DNA of 37,024 bases from a virus: positions 1 through 37,024 of the IMG/VR virus record IMGVR_UViG_3300045973_000984, one strand, 5' to 3'. This document shows positions 21,778-28,943 of the stretch, piece after piece (position 1 is the first letter of the stretch; each line of letters opens with the position of its first letter). The notes beneath the pieces are model-generated. The model saw only the letters and a program-made list of their open reading frames with translations, had not been told where the DNA came from and ran no database searches. The position numbers and the translations under genes were made by a program.

Positions 21778-23142
21778 ATGAATCTTGTAACCTTAGCGGA
21801 AAGTGTGTCAATCGTGTTCGAGAAATCCACCGGATACACCACCTCGTCTTTCGAGGCTGGGCGAGAGTACGTCATGTCCCTCTCGCAGTTCAACCGGCTG
21901 ACGAAGGATCCTGCCGTGAATCAGCGGGTGTTCAAGAATAGCCGAATCGAAGCTCGCATACCGAACTTCAACATCAACGCTAGGAAGCCTGGCAGCCAGA
22001 AGCTTCTGCTCTATAATGGATCTGGCGGCTACGGGGACCAGATCATGACGTGGCCTTTCGCTCGCATCCTCACCACGATGGGATTCGAGATCCACGTGAT
22101 GTGTGACCCAGGAAACACGGTGTGCTGGTGGAATTTCCCGTGGATCAAGTCGCTTCAGCCTGTCCCGATGCAGTACGAGCAGTTCAAAATGTTCGATTAC
22201 CACGTCATGATGGAGGGCGTCACCAATACGGACGAGCACCAAGATCAGGACCATCCCCTCGATACCATGCTCCGTAAAGTGGGGATCGACCCGTACACCG
22301 TGGATGCGAAGCTCAAGGTCATGCGGCCCAATTTCACGTTCCTGGAGATGCAGTCCGTGAATCAGTTTGCCGGTAAAAACATTGGCATGTATCAGCTCTC
22401 CGCCTCCAACCAGACCCGGAGCTTGCCTCCGAGCGACAGCGCGTTCATGCTGAGTAAAATAGCCGATGCCTACCCGAACATCCACTGGCTGGCGCTCTAC
22501 GACAAGTTCAACCTGGAATCCTATCACACGGACCTTCACTGCCCGAAATGCAAAGGCAGCGGAAAAGCGGATAGCCACCCTCTTGCCTCGCTCGTTATTC
22601 CGACCTCAGGTAGCAATACGGTGCTGAGGTCTTGGTCCACCGGCACGATGATCGGAGACACGGCGGTCATGACGGACGCAGGAACCTACACAGACAGTGT
22701 GCCTCCGGCACCAGCGTCAACACCTGCACAAGAGGTGTGCCCTAAATGCAAAGGGTCAGGCACGATCCGGCCTAATATCCAAGCTTACTGCGCTCCGTCA
22801 CTGCGTGAGCTGTGGGCGCTCACCACGAAGGCAGCGATAGTCATCTCGCCGGACTCGATGATGATTCATGTAGCCGGAAGCATGAATGTTCCTTGCGTGG
22901 GCCTGTGGGGACTGACCAAGCCGGTGAACCGGGTGAAATACTATGTGAACCATGTCTCGGTGTGGAAAAACGAGGCGTGCCCGTTCGCACCCTGCTATTC
23001 CTACGGCGGAAACTTCCCGCGATACTGCCCTCCTCGAAAAGAGAGGAAGGTGTGCGAATGCCTCGGAGCGATCTCGCCTCAGGATGTCCTGACTGCCATG
23101 AGCCAGCTCGTGCCACCCAGCAGCTCTAATTGTAAACAATAA
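21778..23142 (+). CDS. GT9-like glycosyltransferase with zinc-knuckle insertion
   Basis: A 454-residue protein of the ADP-heptose/GT9 type. The N-terminal Rossmann half has GSGGYGDQIMTWPFARIL, the motif that opens GT9 enzymes. The C-terminal half has WALTTKAAIVISPDSMMIHVAGSMNVPCVGLWG, the family donor-binding core (PDSxxxHxA), and ends in a cysteine-rich tail (EACPFAPCY). Between them, C255-x2-C258 and C321-x2-C324 each sit in CPKCKGSG, the CxxCxGxG repeat of DnaJ zinc domains, enclosing 62 residues: an inserted zinc ribbon not normal for GT9. Likely role: transferring a sugar onto host surface glycan or phage component. No Shine-Dalgarno sequence precedes ATG 21778. Its stop lies inside the dyad at 23129. 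Confidence 0.75.
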   Translation: MNLVTLAESVSIVFEKSTGYTTSSFEAGREYVMSLSQFNRLTKDPAVNQRVFKNSRIEARIPNFNINARKPGSQKLLLYNGSGGYGDQIMTWPFARILTTMGFEIHVMCDPGNTVCWWNFPWIKSLQPVPMQYEQFKMFDYHVMMEGVTNTDEHQDQDHPLDTMLRKVGIDPYTVDAKLKVMRPNFTFLEMQSVNQFAGKNIGMYQLSASNQTRSLPPSDSAFMLSKIADAYPNIHWLALYDKFNLESYHTDLHCPKCKGSGKADSHPLASLVIPTSGSNTVLRSWSTGTMIGDTAVMTDAGTYTDSVPPAPASTPAQEVCPKCKGSGTIRPNIQAYCAPSLRELWALTTKAAIVISPDSMMIHVAGSMNVPCVGLWGLTKPVNRVKYYVNHVSVWKNEACPFAPCYSYGGNFPRYCPPRKERKVCECLGAISPQDVLTAMSQLVPPSSSNCKQ

Positions 23143-23153
23143 TTGTTTACAAT
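23129..23153. promoter_or_regulatory. Perfect 25-base dyad, probable operator
   Basis: Arms ATTGTAAACAAT (23129-23140) and ATTGTTTACAAT (23142-23153) are perfectly complementary around a single A. Each arm is itself a 5-bp dyad (ATTGT, 2 bases, ACAAT). One arm recurs exactly at 10769-10780. The dyad overlaps the glycosyltransferase stop and ends 27 bases before the helicase start, with no T-tract. An operator for a dimeric regulator is more likely than a terminator. Confidence 0.6.
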
Positions 23154-23180
23154 GTGGCTCTGAGATGATATTCCTTCCCC

Positions 23181-25103
23181 ATGATTCGCATCATTGAAGG
23201 GCCTACGAAGCTCAAGCTGGTTGGTGAAGACTGGGAATTAAAGACCCTGCACCTGCTCTTTCGCGTGCATCCAAAGGGTTACGAGCACGCGCCGTCTCAC
23301 AAGGCATTTGTGATGACGAATGGTCAGGATGGGTGGGATGGCTATATCTCTCCTATCCGCATTTACCAGAGAGGCACCGCAGACTGCCTCCGGGGTCACC
23401 GGGATCGGATCATCGCAGCCTGCCTGGAGAAGGGTATCGAGACAGATACCAGCCAATGCCTAGTATCTCCGTTCAAGACCTTGACGACGGATGACATCCC
23501 GGACGACATCGTCGTGGCCGACTTCAAGTTGGATCAGTATCAGCGAGAGGCTATCGTGCGCTGGCTGAACGCTGGGATGGGCATAAATAAAATTGCAGTT
23601 TCTGGCGGGAAGAGTTGTGCTTTCGCAGCGGTGGCTGCCATGATCAAGCGCCGGTTCCCTACAGAGCGTATTCTTTACGTCACCCAGAGCGAGCGGCTTG
23701 TAAGGCAAGCCTACAAGGACTTCACGGGGTTCCTTCCAGGGTTCGACATCACGCAATACGGGGGTTCTGCGAAGGACAACACCGGAAAAGACATCGTAAT
23801 CGCGACTATTGCAATGATTTGGAGAAACCGTCAAGAGCTAACTCAGACAAAGTGGTTTAGAGAATTTACGGCTGTCCTGGTGGACGAGGCTCATCACGCA
23901 TCTTCCTCATCCGCTAAGCAGCTTCTAATGCAGCTACCCTGTTTCTTCCGGCTCGGCGCTTCTGATACGGTCCATATTGAAGACAAGGTCAAGTCAGACA
24001 CGATGGTCGGGCTTCTCGGGCCAGTCCGCTACACGGTGCCGGTGGCCACCTACATCGCCTTGGGACGGTCTGCCAAGCCTACCATCTACCTTGTGGAGAA
24101 TCGTGAGTGGATCAACAAGCACAAGAAATATCCTCACCAAGCAGAGCCGAACACCCCGGCTTGGTGCCTGGTCGAAGGCGATTGGAAGCGCGGCACCTAT
24201 GTAGGACCTGTTTACGAGCGAGACGAGAACGGGGAGATCGTGATGCGCAAGGTGCGCGAGCTTGAAGGCACCAATGACACCAAGGTGGACGCGGCAGGCC
24301 GGGTGATCCTACGCAAAGTGCAGGATGCAGACAAGCAGGGAGGCTACACCTGGCAGGACAGAGAGGGTCACGTGGTCAGCGCGGCAGATATGGAATATGA
24401 TCCAGGCCTGTCAACGCTCGTTGACTCCAAGACGGCGAACTGGATCGAGGTCTTGAAGCCTGTCGTGTTGGACGGCTATCACTCTGTACAGTTCAAGGGT
24501 GATGATCATGCTTTCGACGTGGATTCCCGCTACTGCATCTTGGATCGGGTCATCGACAAGGCGATCACGAGTTTCAAGGAGCGCAACCTCCTGATCGTGG
24601 AATGGGCCAAGTATTACTCCAAAGTGAACAACTGGCCCACCCTCGTGGTCTGCACCCGCACGATGCACGTGCTGATCCTGGAGACGCTGCTGAAGCGTGC
24701 GCTAGGCGATGACATGGTTCAGGTGCTGTTCAGTGACCACACCTCCAAGCAGCGCGACGAGGCCTTCGACTGGTTCAAGAGTACCCCGGGGAGCGTCTTG
24801 ATCAGCCCGCTGGTCAAGGAGGGCGTGTCCATTAACGAGATAAAAGCAGGCATCATATCCGATTATATCACCGGGGCTGAGGCATTCGGGCAGATTCTGG
24901 GCCGGTTCATCCGCAAAAAGAAAGAAGGGGACAACACGGCTTTCATCACGGCTTTCCTCGATGTTCAGCACCCCAGCCTCCGAAAAGGGTCCCGAGCGAT
25001 GTTTTCAAGACTGTTCAATATCCGAGGGTATACTTTCGCCTATCCCTGCCTCGGCCCGAGCACCATCGCTTCCGCAAAGGTGTACGAGCGCTTGGACGAG
25101 TAG
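23181..25103 (+). CDS. SF2 DNA helicase, UvsW-like
   Basis: A 640-residue superfamily 2 helicase resembling T4 UvsW, which unwinds branched DNA and R-loops and switches origin-dependent to recombination-dependent replication. Motifs in order: DYQREAI-type Q/Ia region (KLDQYQREAIVRWL), Walker A IAVSGGKSCAF (near residue 137), motif Ib, motif II VDEAHH, motif III region FRLGASDT, motif V VSINEIKAG, and motif VI QILGRFIRKK with the arginine finger. Between III and IV lies an extra segment of about 130 residues (300-430) that is charged. The N-terminal 100 residues are a probable DNA-binding domain. A perfect dyad lies just upstream. The gene is followed by the winged-helix protein at 25135 after 31 bases and lies next to the candidate origin. 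Confidence 0.8.
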   Translation: MIRIIEGPTKLKLVGEDWELKTLHLLFRVHPKGYEHAPSHKAFVMTNGQDGWDGYISPIRIYQRGTADCLRGHRDRIIAACLEKGIETDTSQCLVSPFKTLTTDDIPDDIVVADFKLDQYQREAIVRWLNAGMGINKIAVSGGKSCAFAAVAAMIKRRFPTERILYVTQSERLVRQAYKDFTGFLPGFDITQYGGSAKDNTGKDIVIATIAMIWRNRQELTQTKWFREFTAVLVDEAHHASSSSAKQLLMQLPCFFRLGASDTVHIEDKVKSDTMVGLLGPVRYTVPVATYIALGRSAKPTIYLVENREWINKHKKYPHQAEPNTPAWCLVEGDWKRGTYVGPVYERDENGEIVMRKVRELEGTNDTKVDAAGRVILRKVQDADKQGGYTWQDREGHVVSAADMEYDPGLSTLVDSKTANWIEVLKPVVLDGYHSVQFKGDDHAFDVDSRYCILDRVIDKAITSFKERNLLIVEWAKYYSKVNNWPTLVVCTRTMHVLILETLLKRALGDDMVQVLFSDHTSKQRDEAFDWFKSTPGSVLISPLVKEGVSINEIKAGIISDYITGAEAFGQILGRFIRKKKEGDNTAFITAFLDVQHPSLRKGSRAMFSRLFNIRGYTFAYPCLGPSTIASAKVYERLDE

Positions 25104-25134
25104 GTACGGCCACACTTAAAAAGTTCTAACACTC

Positions 25135-25899
25135 ATGGAAAACACAATTCCAGATCACGATATTCGTTTTCGCACACCGATGCCTGAGGAAGAGCAGAAC
25201 GGGCATCTGCATAAATTCAACCCTGCCGTGGCTGCAACGCACGGCATAAACGCTGCCGTGGTCTATCAGTGCATCCGTTGGCACTGCCTGGAGCCTAAAA
25301 ACAAGAGCAGGAGCTGGAAGGTGTCCCACGCTGACCTGATCACGTACCTGCCTTACTTGACTAAAATGATGCTGCGCACAGCCTTGTCGAAATTAACGCG
25401 CAGGCATCACGTGACCGGCAGGCTGTTGTTGGCAGCCGAAGACGGGGCTGACAGGGTTTACTCTTTAGGCCGAGAGGCCGAGAAGGCTGCTGCGCACTCG
25501 TTTGACACTGAAATGGCGATCAAGCACGGGATACTGCCCGCAGTAATCTATGACAACATGGTGTACTGGATCGCAGAATCAGTGGATATCGCTGACGATC
25601 TCATCCCTTGCGTAGCCACCTCTCCCACTGCGTGGTCTAAGCTGCATCCGTATGCGCCCTTGCGGACGGTTAATAGGGCTTTCGCTATCTTGGAAACGTC
25701 AAGAGAGATAGGCAGGATAGTCAGAAAGACTAAAAATAGGGCACCTTACTGGGCCATCCCTCTCGGGGCTGGAAAGCTGGATCGCTGGTATTACCTCCAC
25801 TCGAAGACTAAAAAGAAGGCGGACGCCGCTAAGGCAGCATCTGAAATTCCGGTCAGAGTCTGCGATAAGACGCCTTCGTTCGATCCTGATCTCGACTAG
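25135..25899 (+). CDS. Duplicated winged-helix replication initiator-like protein
   Basis: A 254-residue protein built of two similar winged-helix units. Unit 1 (about 28-110): AAVVYQCIRWHC, WKVSHADLITYLPYLTKMMLRTALSKLTRRHHV. Unit 2 (about 125-220): PAVIYDNMVYWI, then SPTAWSKLHPYAPLRTVNRAFAILETSREIG. Each unit has a helix followed by a winged helix in the order found in phage replisome organisers and DnaD/RepA-type initiators. The C-terminus is basic and lysine-rich. Directly downstream is an iteron array, the classic arrangement of a Rep protein and its binding sites, so it is proposed to initiate replication there. ATG at 25135 has GTTCT exactly 7 bases upstream. Alternative: transcription regulator of the same fold. 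Confidence 0.6.
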   Translation: MENTIPDHDIRFRTPMPEEEQNGHLHKFNPAVAATHGINAAVVYQCIRWHCLEPKNKSRSWKVSHADLITYLPYLTKMMLRTALSKLTRRHHVTGRLLLAAEDGADRVYSLGREAEKAAAHSFDTEMAIKHGILPAVIYDNMVYWIAESVDIADDLIPCVATSPTAWSKLHPYAPLRTVNRAFAILETSREIGRIVRKTKNRAPYWAIPLGAGKLDRWYYLHSKTKKKADAAKAASEIPVRVCDKTPSFDPDLD

Positions 25900-25970
25900 T
25901 ATGCAACTGCCTTACTATATTGAGTTTATAGAATGTTTACAAATCAATAGGCAATTTAGAAGGCCATTTG

Positions 25971-26046
25971 GCCAAATTAACACACCTCAGTGCCAAATTA
26001 ACACACCTCAGTGCCAAATTAACATAGGCTTGGCCAAATTAACACA
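25971..26046 (+). repeat. Iteron array, four direct repeats
   Basis: Four direct copies of GCCAAATTAACA[CT]A start at 25971, 25992, 26013 and 26033, spaced 21, 21 and 20 bases, about two helical turns, so all face the same side of the DNA. Copies 1 and 2 are identical across the full 21-base unit including the CCTCAG spacer. Copy 3 has CATA instead of CACA. The first copy lies within the palindrome ATTTGGCCAAAT. Confidence 0.8.
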
Positions 26047-26166
26047 GAAACATCAATTCCGATCAAGCGGGCATTGAGAGTCAAAATGACAAGATCTATT
26101 AGAAGATTATTTAAGGTCTGCTACGCTTACGCTACGCAAACCAAGATCCAATGAAAAGATAGCAAA

Positions 26167-26221
26167 CGAGGCTTAAAAAGCCTCGCTCGCGGCCTTCGGC
26201 CAAGTGGGTCACTTCGTGACC
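26167..26221. repeat. Three tandem hairpins
   Basis: Three adjacent dyads: CGAGGCTT/AAGCCTCG with an AAA loop (26167-26185), GGCC-TTC-GGCC (26191-26201), and GGTCAC-TTC-GTGACC (26207-26221). Two share a TTC loop. No T-tract follows, so they may be origin secondary structure or an mRNA leader for the gene at 26288. Confidence 0.5.
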
Positions 26222-26287
26222 TTCGCTTCGCCGGGTGACGCGAACGAGAGCGGAAACGGAGGAAGACTGAAAGGAGGAAGAGAAGGA

Positions 26288-26497
26288 ATGAAAGAAAGCA
26301 CAGAAGGAAGCGAAGGAAGCGAAGGAAGCGAAGGAAGCGAAGGAAGACGGCAGGGCATGGAAGCAATAAGAAGGAAGCTGGAAGAAGAGAGCCTGAGAGC
26401 ACGCATCAGGGAATGTAGCGAAGCGATAGCAAGAATGAAAGAGGAGGAAGTAGGGAGCACTATCCAGAGATGTGGCACGAGCGAAGCGAGCAGATGA
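26288..26497 (+). CDS. Small protein with Gly-Ser-Glu repeats and helix
   Basis: A 69-residue protein starting MKESTEGSEGSE. Residues 6-19 encode tandem Gly-Ser-Glu units from a 9-base DNA repeat. The remainder is a charged, probably coiled-coil helix (AIRRKLEEESLRARIRECSEAIARMKEEE). ATG at 26288 is preferred over a GTG at 26204 because it has a strong AAAGGAGG about 10 bases upstream, the clearest Shine-Dalgarno sequence in the window. Its TGA overlaps the ATG at 26494 (ATGA), consistent with coupled translation of the next gene. Function unknown. A non-coding repeat is the alternative. Confidence 0.45.
   Translation: MKESTEGSEGSEGSEGSEGRRQGMEAIRRKLEEESLRARIRECSEAIARMKEEEVGSTIQRCGTSEASR
26303..26347 (+). 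repeat. 9-base tandem repeat
   Basis: Four perfect GAAGGAAGC units (26303-26338) and a fifth with the last base changed (26339-26347). It encodes in-frame Gly-Ser-Glu repeats in the small gene at 26288, and may vary in copy number by slippage. Confidence 0.75.
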
Positions 26498-28542
26498 AGG
26501 AACAATCCAGAGAGGAGCCGGAGGCGACCCAGCGAGAGCGGATCAGGAATAAGCCCAGCACACGCCGCAGGCGATCCTGGGCACCCAAGCGGGAGCAAGG
26601 GAGCGCGGAGCGCTACGAACGAATCCAGAGGGCACAGGCGAAGCCGGTCAGCCCTATAGTTAGAGGTGTGGCAGACGAAATCATTAAAGGCTTGTTGGGA
26701 GCGCCGCTCCCGTCCCCAGTCCTGGAGGACGAGGACGACGATGCGATTAACGCAAACGAGCTGATTCCTGAGCTGAACTCAAAGTGGAGCACAGAGATCG
26801 TATGGTCTAACATGTGCCAGAAGGTCAGGATCAAGTACACAGACGAAGTGCAGGGCACGTGGAATCTGGGCAAGTACTATTCAGTGGCAGAAGCAGTGGC
26901 TAAAGCGAAGGACATCGTGCGCGAGGTTGAAACTCTGGACGCCAGGCAACCGTACACGCCTGAAGGCAGGTTTTGGGAATGGTACAATAAAGGTTACACC
27001 AGCCACGAGAATGCAAACAGCCAGACCGTTGCTCCGTTGATTTTAGAAGACGAGGATGACGACGCCATCAACGCTGAAGATTTACTGGCAGAGGATACAC
27101 CTTTAGTAGCAACCCGTAATTCAGACCCTCACTGGAGAATGGAAGCACGAACCCAGCACCTTCCAAACTTCGGAGGTAAATCCACGATAATATGGATTTA
27201 TTACAACAATACCGAGGAGGCAACCTGGAGGCTCACAATAGACGCCTCACCTTTGGAAGTTTTAAGCAGGCTGGACACTTTGTACAAGAACACACTGATC
27301 AGAGAAAAGGCGTGTCCGTATGATCCAGCGGCACACACTTTCTGGCAGTGGTATGCCGCAGGAAACCTTCCTGAATCAGTTACAGCTAAGCTCGTAAACG
27401 AGGATGAAGACGACGATGCCATTGATCAGATGGACATAATGCCTGTTGACCCGGAAGAAGAGCTGCTCGTTCGTCTGAACGCGTACCCGGACGACAGTTC
27501 TGATGACCGAAGGTCTCGCCGGTGGTGTGAAACCAAACTGGAGCATGACGACGAGGAGCAGTGCTATGTCCTCTTCCAGTACAGCGAGGAGTCAGAAGCA
27601 CCCCTTCAGGGCAAAGCCAATGCCCTGTATCTGACTCACCAGTTCGCAGCCATCGAAGAGGACTCAGACGACAGGCTTATCATTCCATACGACAAGGTGA
27701 CAGCAATCGACAGGCACGACCTTCACAACCTGGAGATATGCTGGTCCTGCTACAAGGCAGATGGGATCGTGGACAAGGGTTTTTACGAGGATTATCTGGA
27801 AGAAGAGCGCGAGAGGGCCTGGAATGAGGATGACGAGATTAACAACCGCGAGCCTGAATACACCCGTCTCAGCATCCGAACGGAGTTCATTAACGGCTTG
27901 ATCGAGAAGTTCCCTGCCTATGCGGAGAAGATCAAAGAGTTCAGTGCAGCCACTACGTGGGGGATTCAGGGCGTTAAGCTGTATGCTGGAGACGCGTACT
28001 CGATGCTCAACGAAGTCGCTAAGCGCAATAAAATCGAGTGGTCAGGCGCAGACCAAGGAGAGCAGTGGATTCGCGTGGACGACGTCCTCAACAAGGTCAC
28101 GGAAAACACGATTCGTCATTGGCTGAATCCAGTTCCTTACGACCAGCTAGAGCTGGAGATAGAGTCTTGCGCTCAAGTCGTGGCCCAGCTTCTGGAGGAG
28201 GATGAAGATGATGATGCGATCAACCAGACAGAGCTGGTGGAGGTTGATCCATGGCCTGCGAACCACACGTTGACGCAAATGAAGCGTGCGTGCCCTCTAT
28301 TTTTCGCCCGAGGCAACGCCAGATATTTCGGAACCCGAGGAACGTATAAGCGTGGAAACTTTCTTATACTCCACAACGTAAAGGAGTTCGATAACTATAC
28401 GCTGACGGCGTACGTGATTTACGAGTTCGTCCCTACAGAGTATGCGCCGAAAGGCATGCTCGTGCATCGTGGCACCGTGGACGAACTCGATAAGGCCGAG
28501 CGAGCCATTCAGTACGGGGAATTTAAGGGGAATCAGCCATGA
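26494..28542 (+). CDS. Modular protein with four EDEDDDAI acidic signatures
   Basis: A 682-residue protein of unknown function built from modules that each begin with an acidic signature, LEDEDDDAIN-x-x-[DE]L. Copies start at residues 77, 184, 303 and 567 (nucleotides 26722, 27043, 27400, 28192). Modules 1 and 2 (about 107 and 119 residues) are alike: W-rich strands, then PY[TD]P-xxxx-FW[EQ]WY-xx-G before the next signature. Module 3 (about 264 residues) ends in a domain with FINGLIEKFPAYAEKI and NTIRHWLNPVP, also found in the protein at 28944. Residues 1-70 are basic (RRRRSWAPKR). The upstream frame to ATG 26470 is possible, but ATG 26494 overlaps the preceding stop (ATGA) and is preferred. 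Synonymous codons differ among signature copies, so protein selection is evident. Possible virion or polyprotein-like protein. Confidence 0.7.
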   Translation: MKEQSREEPEATQRERIRNKPSTRRRRSWAPKREQGSAERYERIQRAQAKPVSPIVRGVADEIIKGLLGAPLPSPVLEDEDDDAINANELIPELNSKWSTEIVWSNMCQKVRIKYTDEVQGTWNLGKYYSVAEAVAKAKDIVREVETLDARQPYTPEGRFWEWYNKGYTSHENANSQTVAPLILEDEDDDAINAEDLLAEDTPLVATRNSDPHWRMEARTQHLPNFGGKSTIIWIYYNNTEEATWRLTIDASPLEVLSRLDTLYKNTLIREKACPYDPAAHTFWQWYAAGNLPESVTAKLVNEDEDDDAIDQMDIMPVDPEEELLVRLNAYPDDSSDDRRSRRWCETKLEHDDEEQCYVLFQYSEESEAPLQGKANALYLTHQFAAIEEDSDDRLIIPYDKVTAIDRHDLHNLEICWSCYKADGIVDKGFYEDYLEEERERAWNEDDEINNREPEYTRLSIRTEFINGLIEKFPAYAEKIKEFSAATTWGIQGVKLYAGDAYSMLNEVAKRNKIEWSGADQGEQWIRVDDVLNKVTENTIRHWLNPVPYDQLELEIESCAQVVAQLLEEDEDDDAINQTELVEVDPWPANHTLTQMKRACPLFFARGNARYFGTRGTYKRGNFLILHNVKEFDNYTLTAYVIYEFVPTEYAPKGMLVHRGTVDELDKAERAIQYGEFKGNQP

Positions 28543-28940
28543 TCGCTCGGATCGCAAATTTTACCTGCGTGTGGCAGATCAATGAGTCGGGTCATCCTGC
28601 TCTCTCAGATGCCCAGATTCGTTACCTGGCTGGCCGTGGTGGCTGGCTGATCAACGCGGAGCTGCATCAGACCCCTATCGACCGCGAGGTCGGTAATGGG
28701 GATTGTAGCGTGTGCGCCGGGCAAGGTGTGCCTGACCTGGACAGGGTGCAGAGTCTCATGGACAGGTACCCGTGGGGCCGGTTCTCTGTTGACGTGGGTG
28801 GCCCCTCCAGCACTTCAGCCTACATCTACATCGGGACGAATGATATGAATGCCTGGCGGGATGATTACAAGGCCCAGTGGGGAGACGTGGAAAAGCCTCA
28901 GTATTGGTCACACGATGTCCAGTCGCTGAAAATGGAATAA
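28539..28940 (+). CDS. Hypothetical protein
   Basis: A 133-residue protein, not recognised. It has an N-terminal strand (IARIANFTCVWQIN), a PALSDAQIRYLAGRGGWLINAEL segment, a CSVCAGQG motif (Cys-x2-Cys) and an SAYIYIGTNDM strand. The ATG overlaps the stop of the modular protein (ATGA), and the next modular protein starts 3 bases after its stop. The three are thus one cotranslated unit. No signature copy of EDEDDDAI is present in it. Confidence 0.55.
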   Translation: MIARIANFTCVWQINESGHPALSDAQIRYLAGRGGWLINAELHQTPIDREVGNGDCSVCAGQGVPDLDRVQSLMDRYPWGRFSVDVGGPSSTSAYIYIGTNDMNAWRDDYKAQWGDVEKPQYWSHDVQSLKME

Positions 28941-28943
28941 TTT

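Larger units (their letters stand above)
25900..26287. other. Candidate replication origin region
   Basis: The longest gene-free stretch, 388 bases. It contains TGTTTACA (25934-25941), the 12-bp palindrome ATTTGGCCAAAT (25966-25977), four iterons (25971-26046), an A/T-rich patch (about 26085-26120) and three hairpins (26167-26221). No convincing reading frame with a start signal was seen. The order initiator-like gene, iterons, A/T-rich patch and hairpins suits an iteron-controlled origin. Confidence 0.55.

Noticed and set aside
23129-23153. Dyad considered as a terminator
   Set aside because: The dyad is A/T-rich with a 1-base centre and no following T-tract, and its arm recurs elsewhere without a partner.
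25971-26046. Repeats considered as a CRISPR array
   Set aside because: Repeat units are 14 bases with about 7-base spacers that are themselves repeated, and no cas genes are nearby. The pattern fits iterons.
26127-26598. Minus-strand frames rich in Leu/Phe/Arg over the repeat region
   Set aside because: They are translations of the antisense of the 9-base repeat, with low complexity and no start signals.
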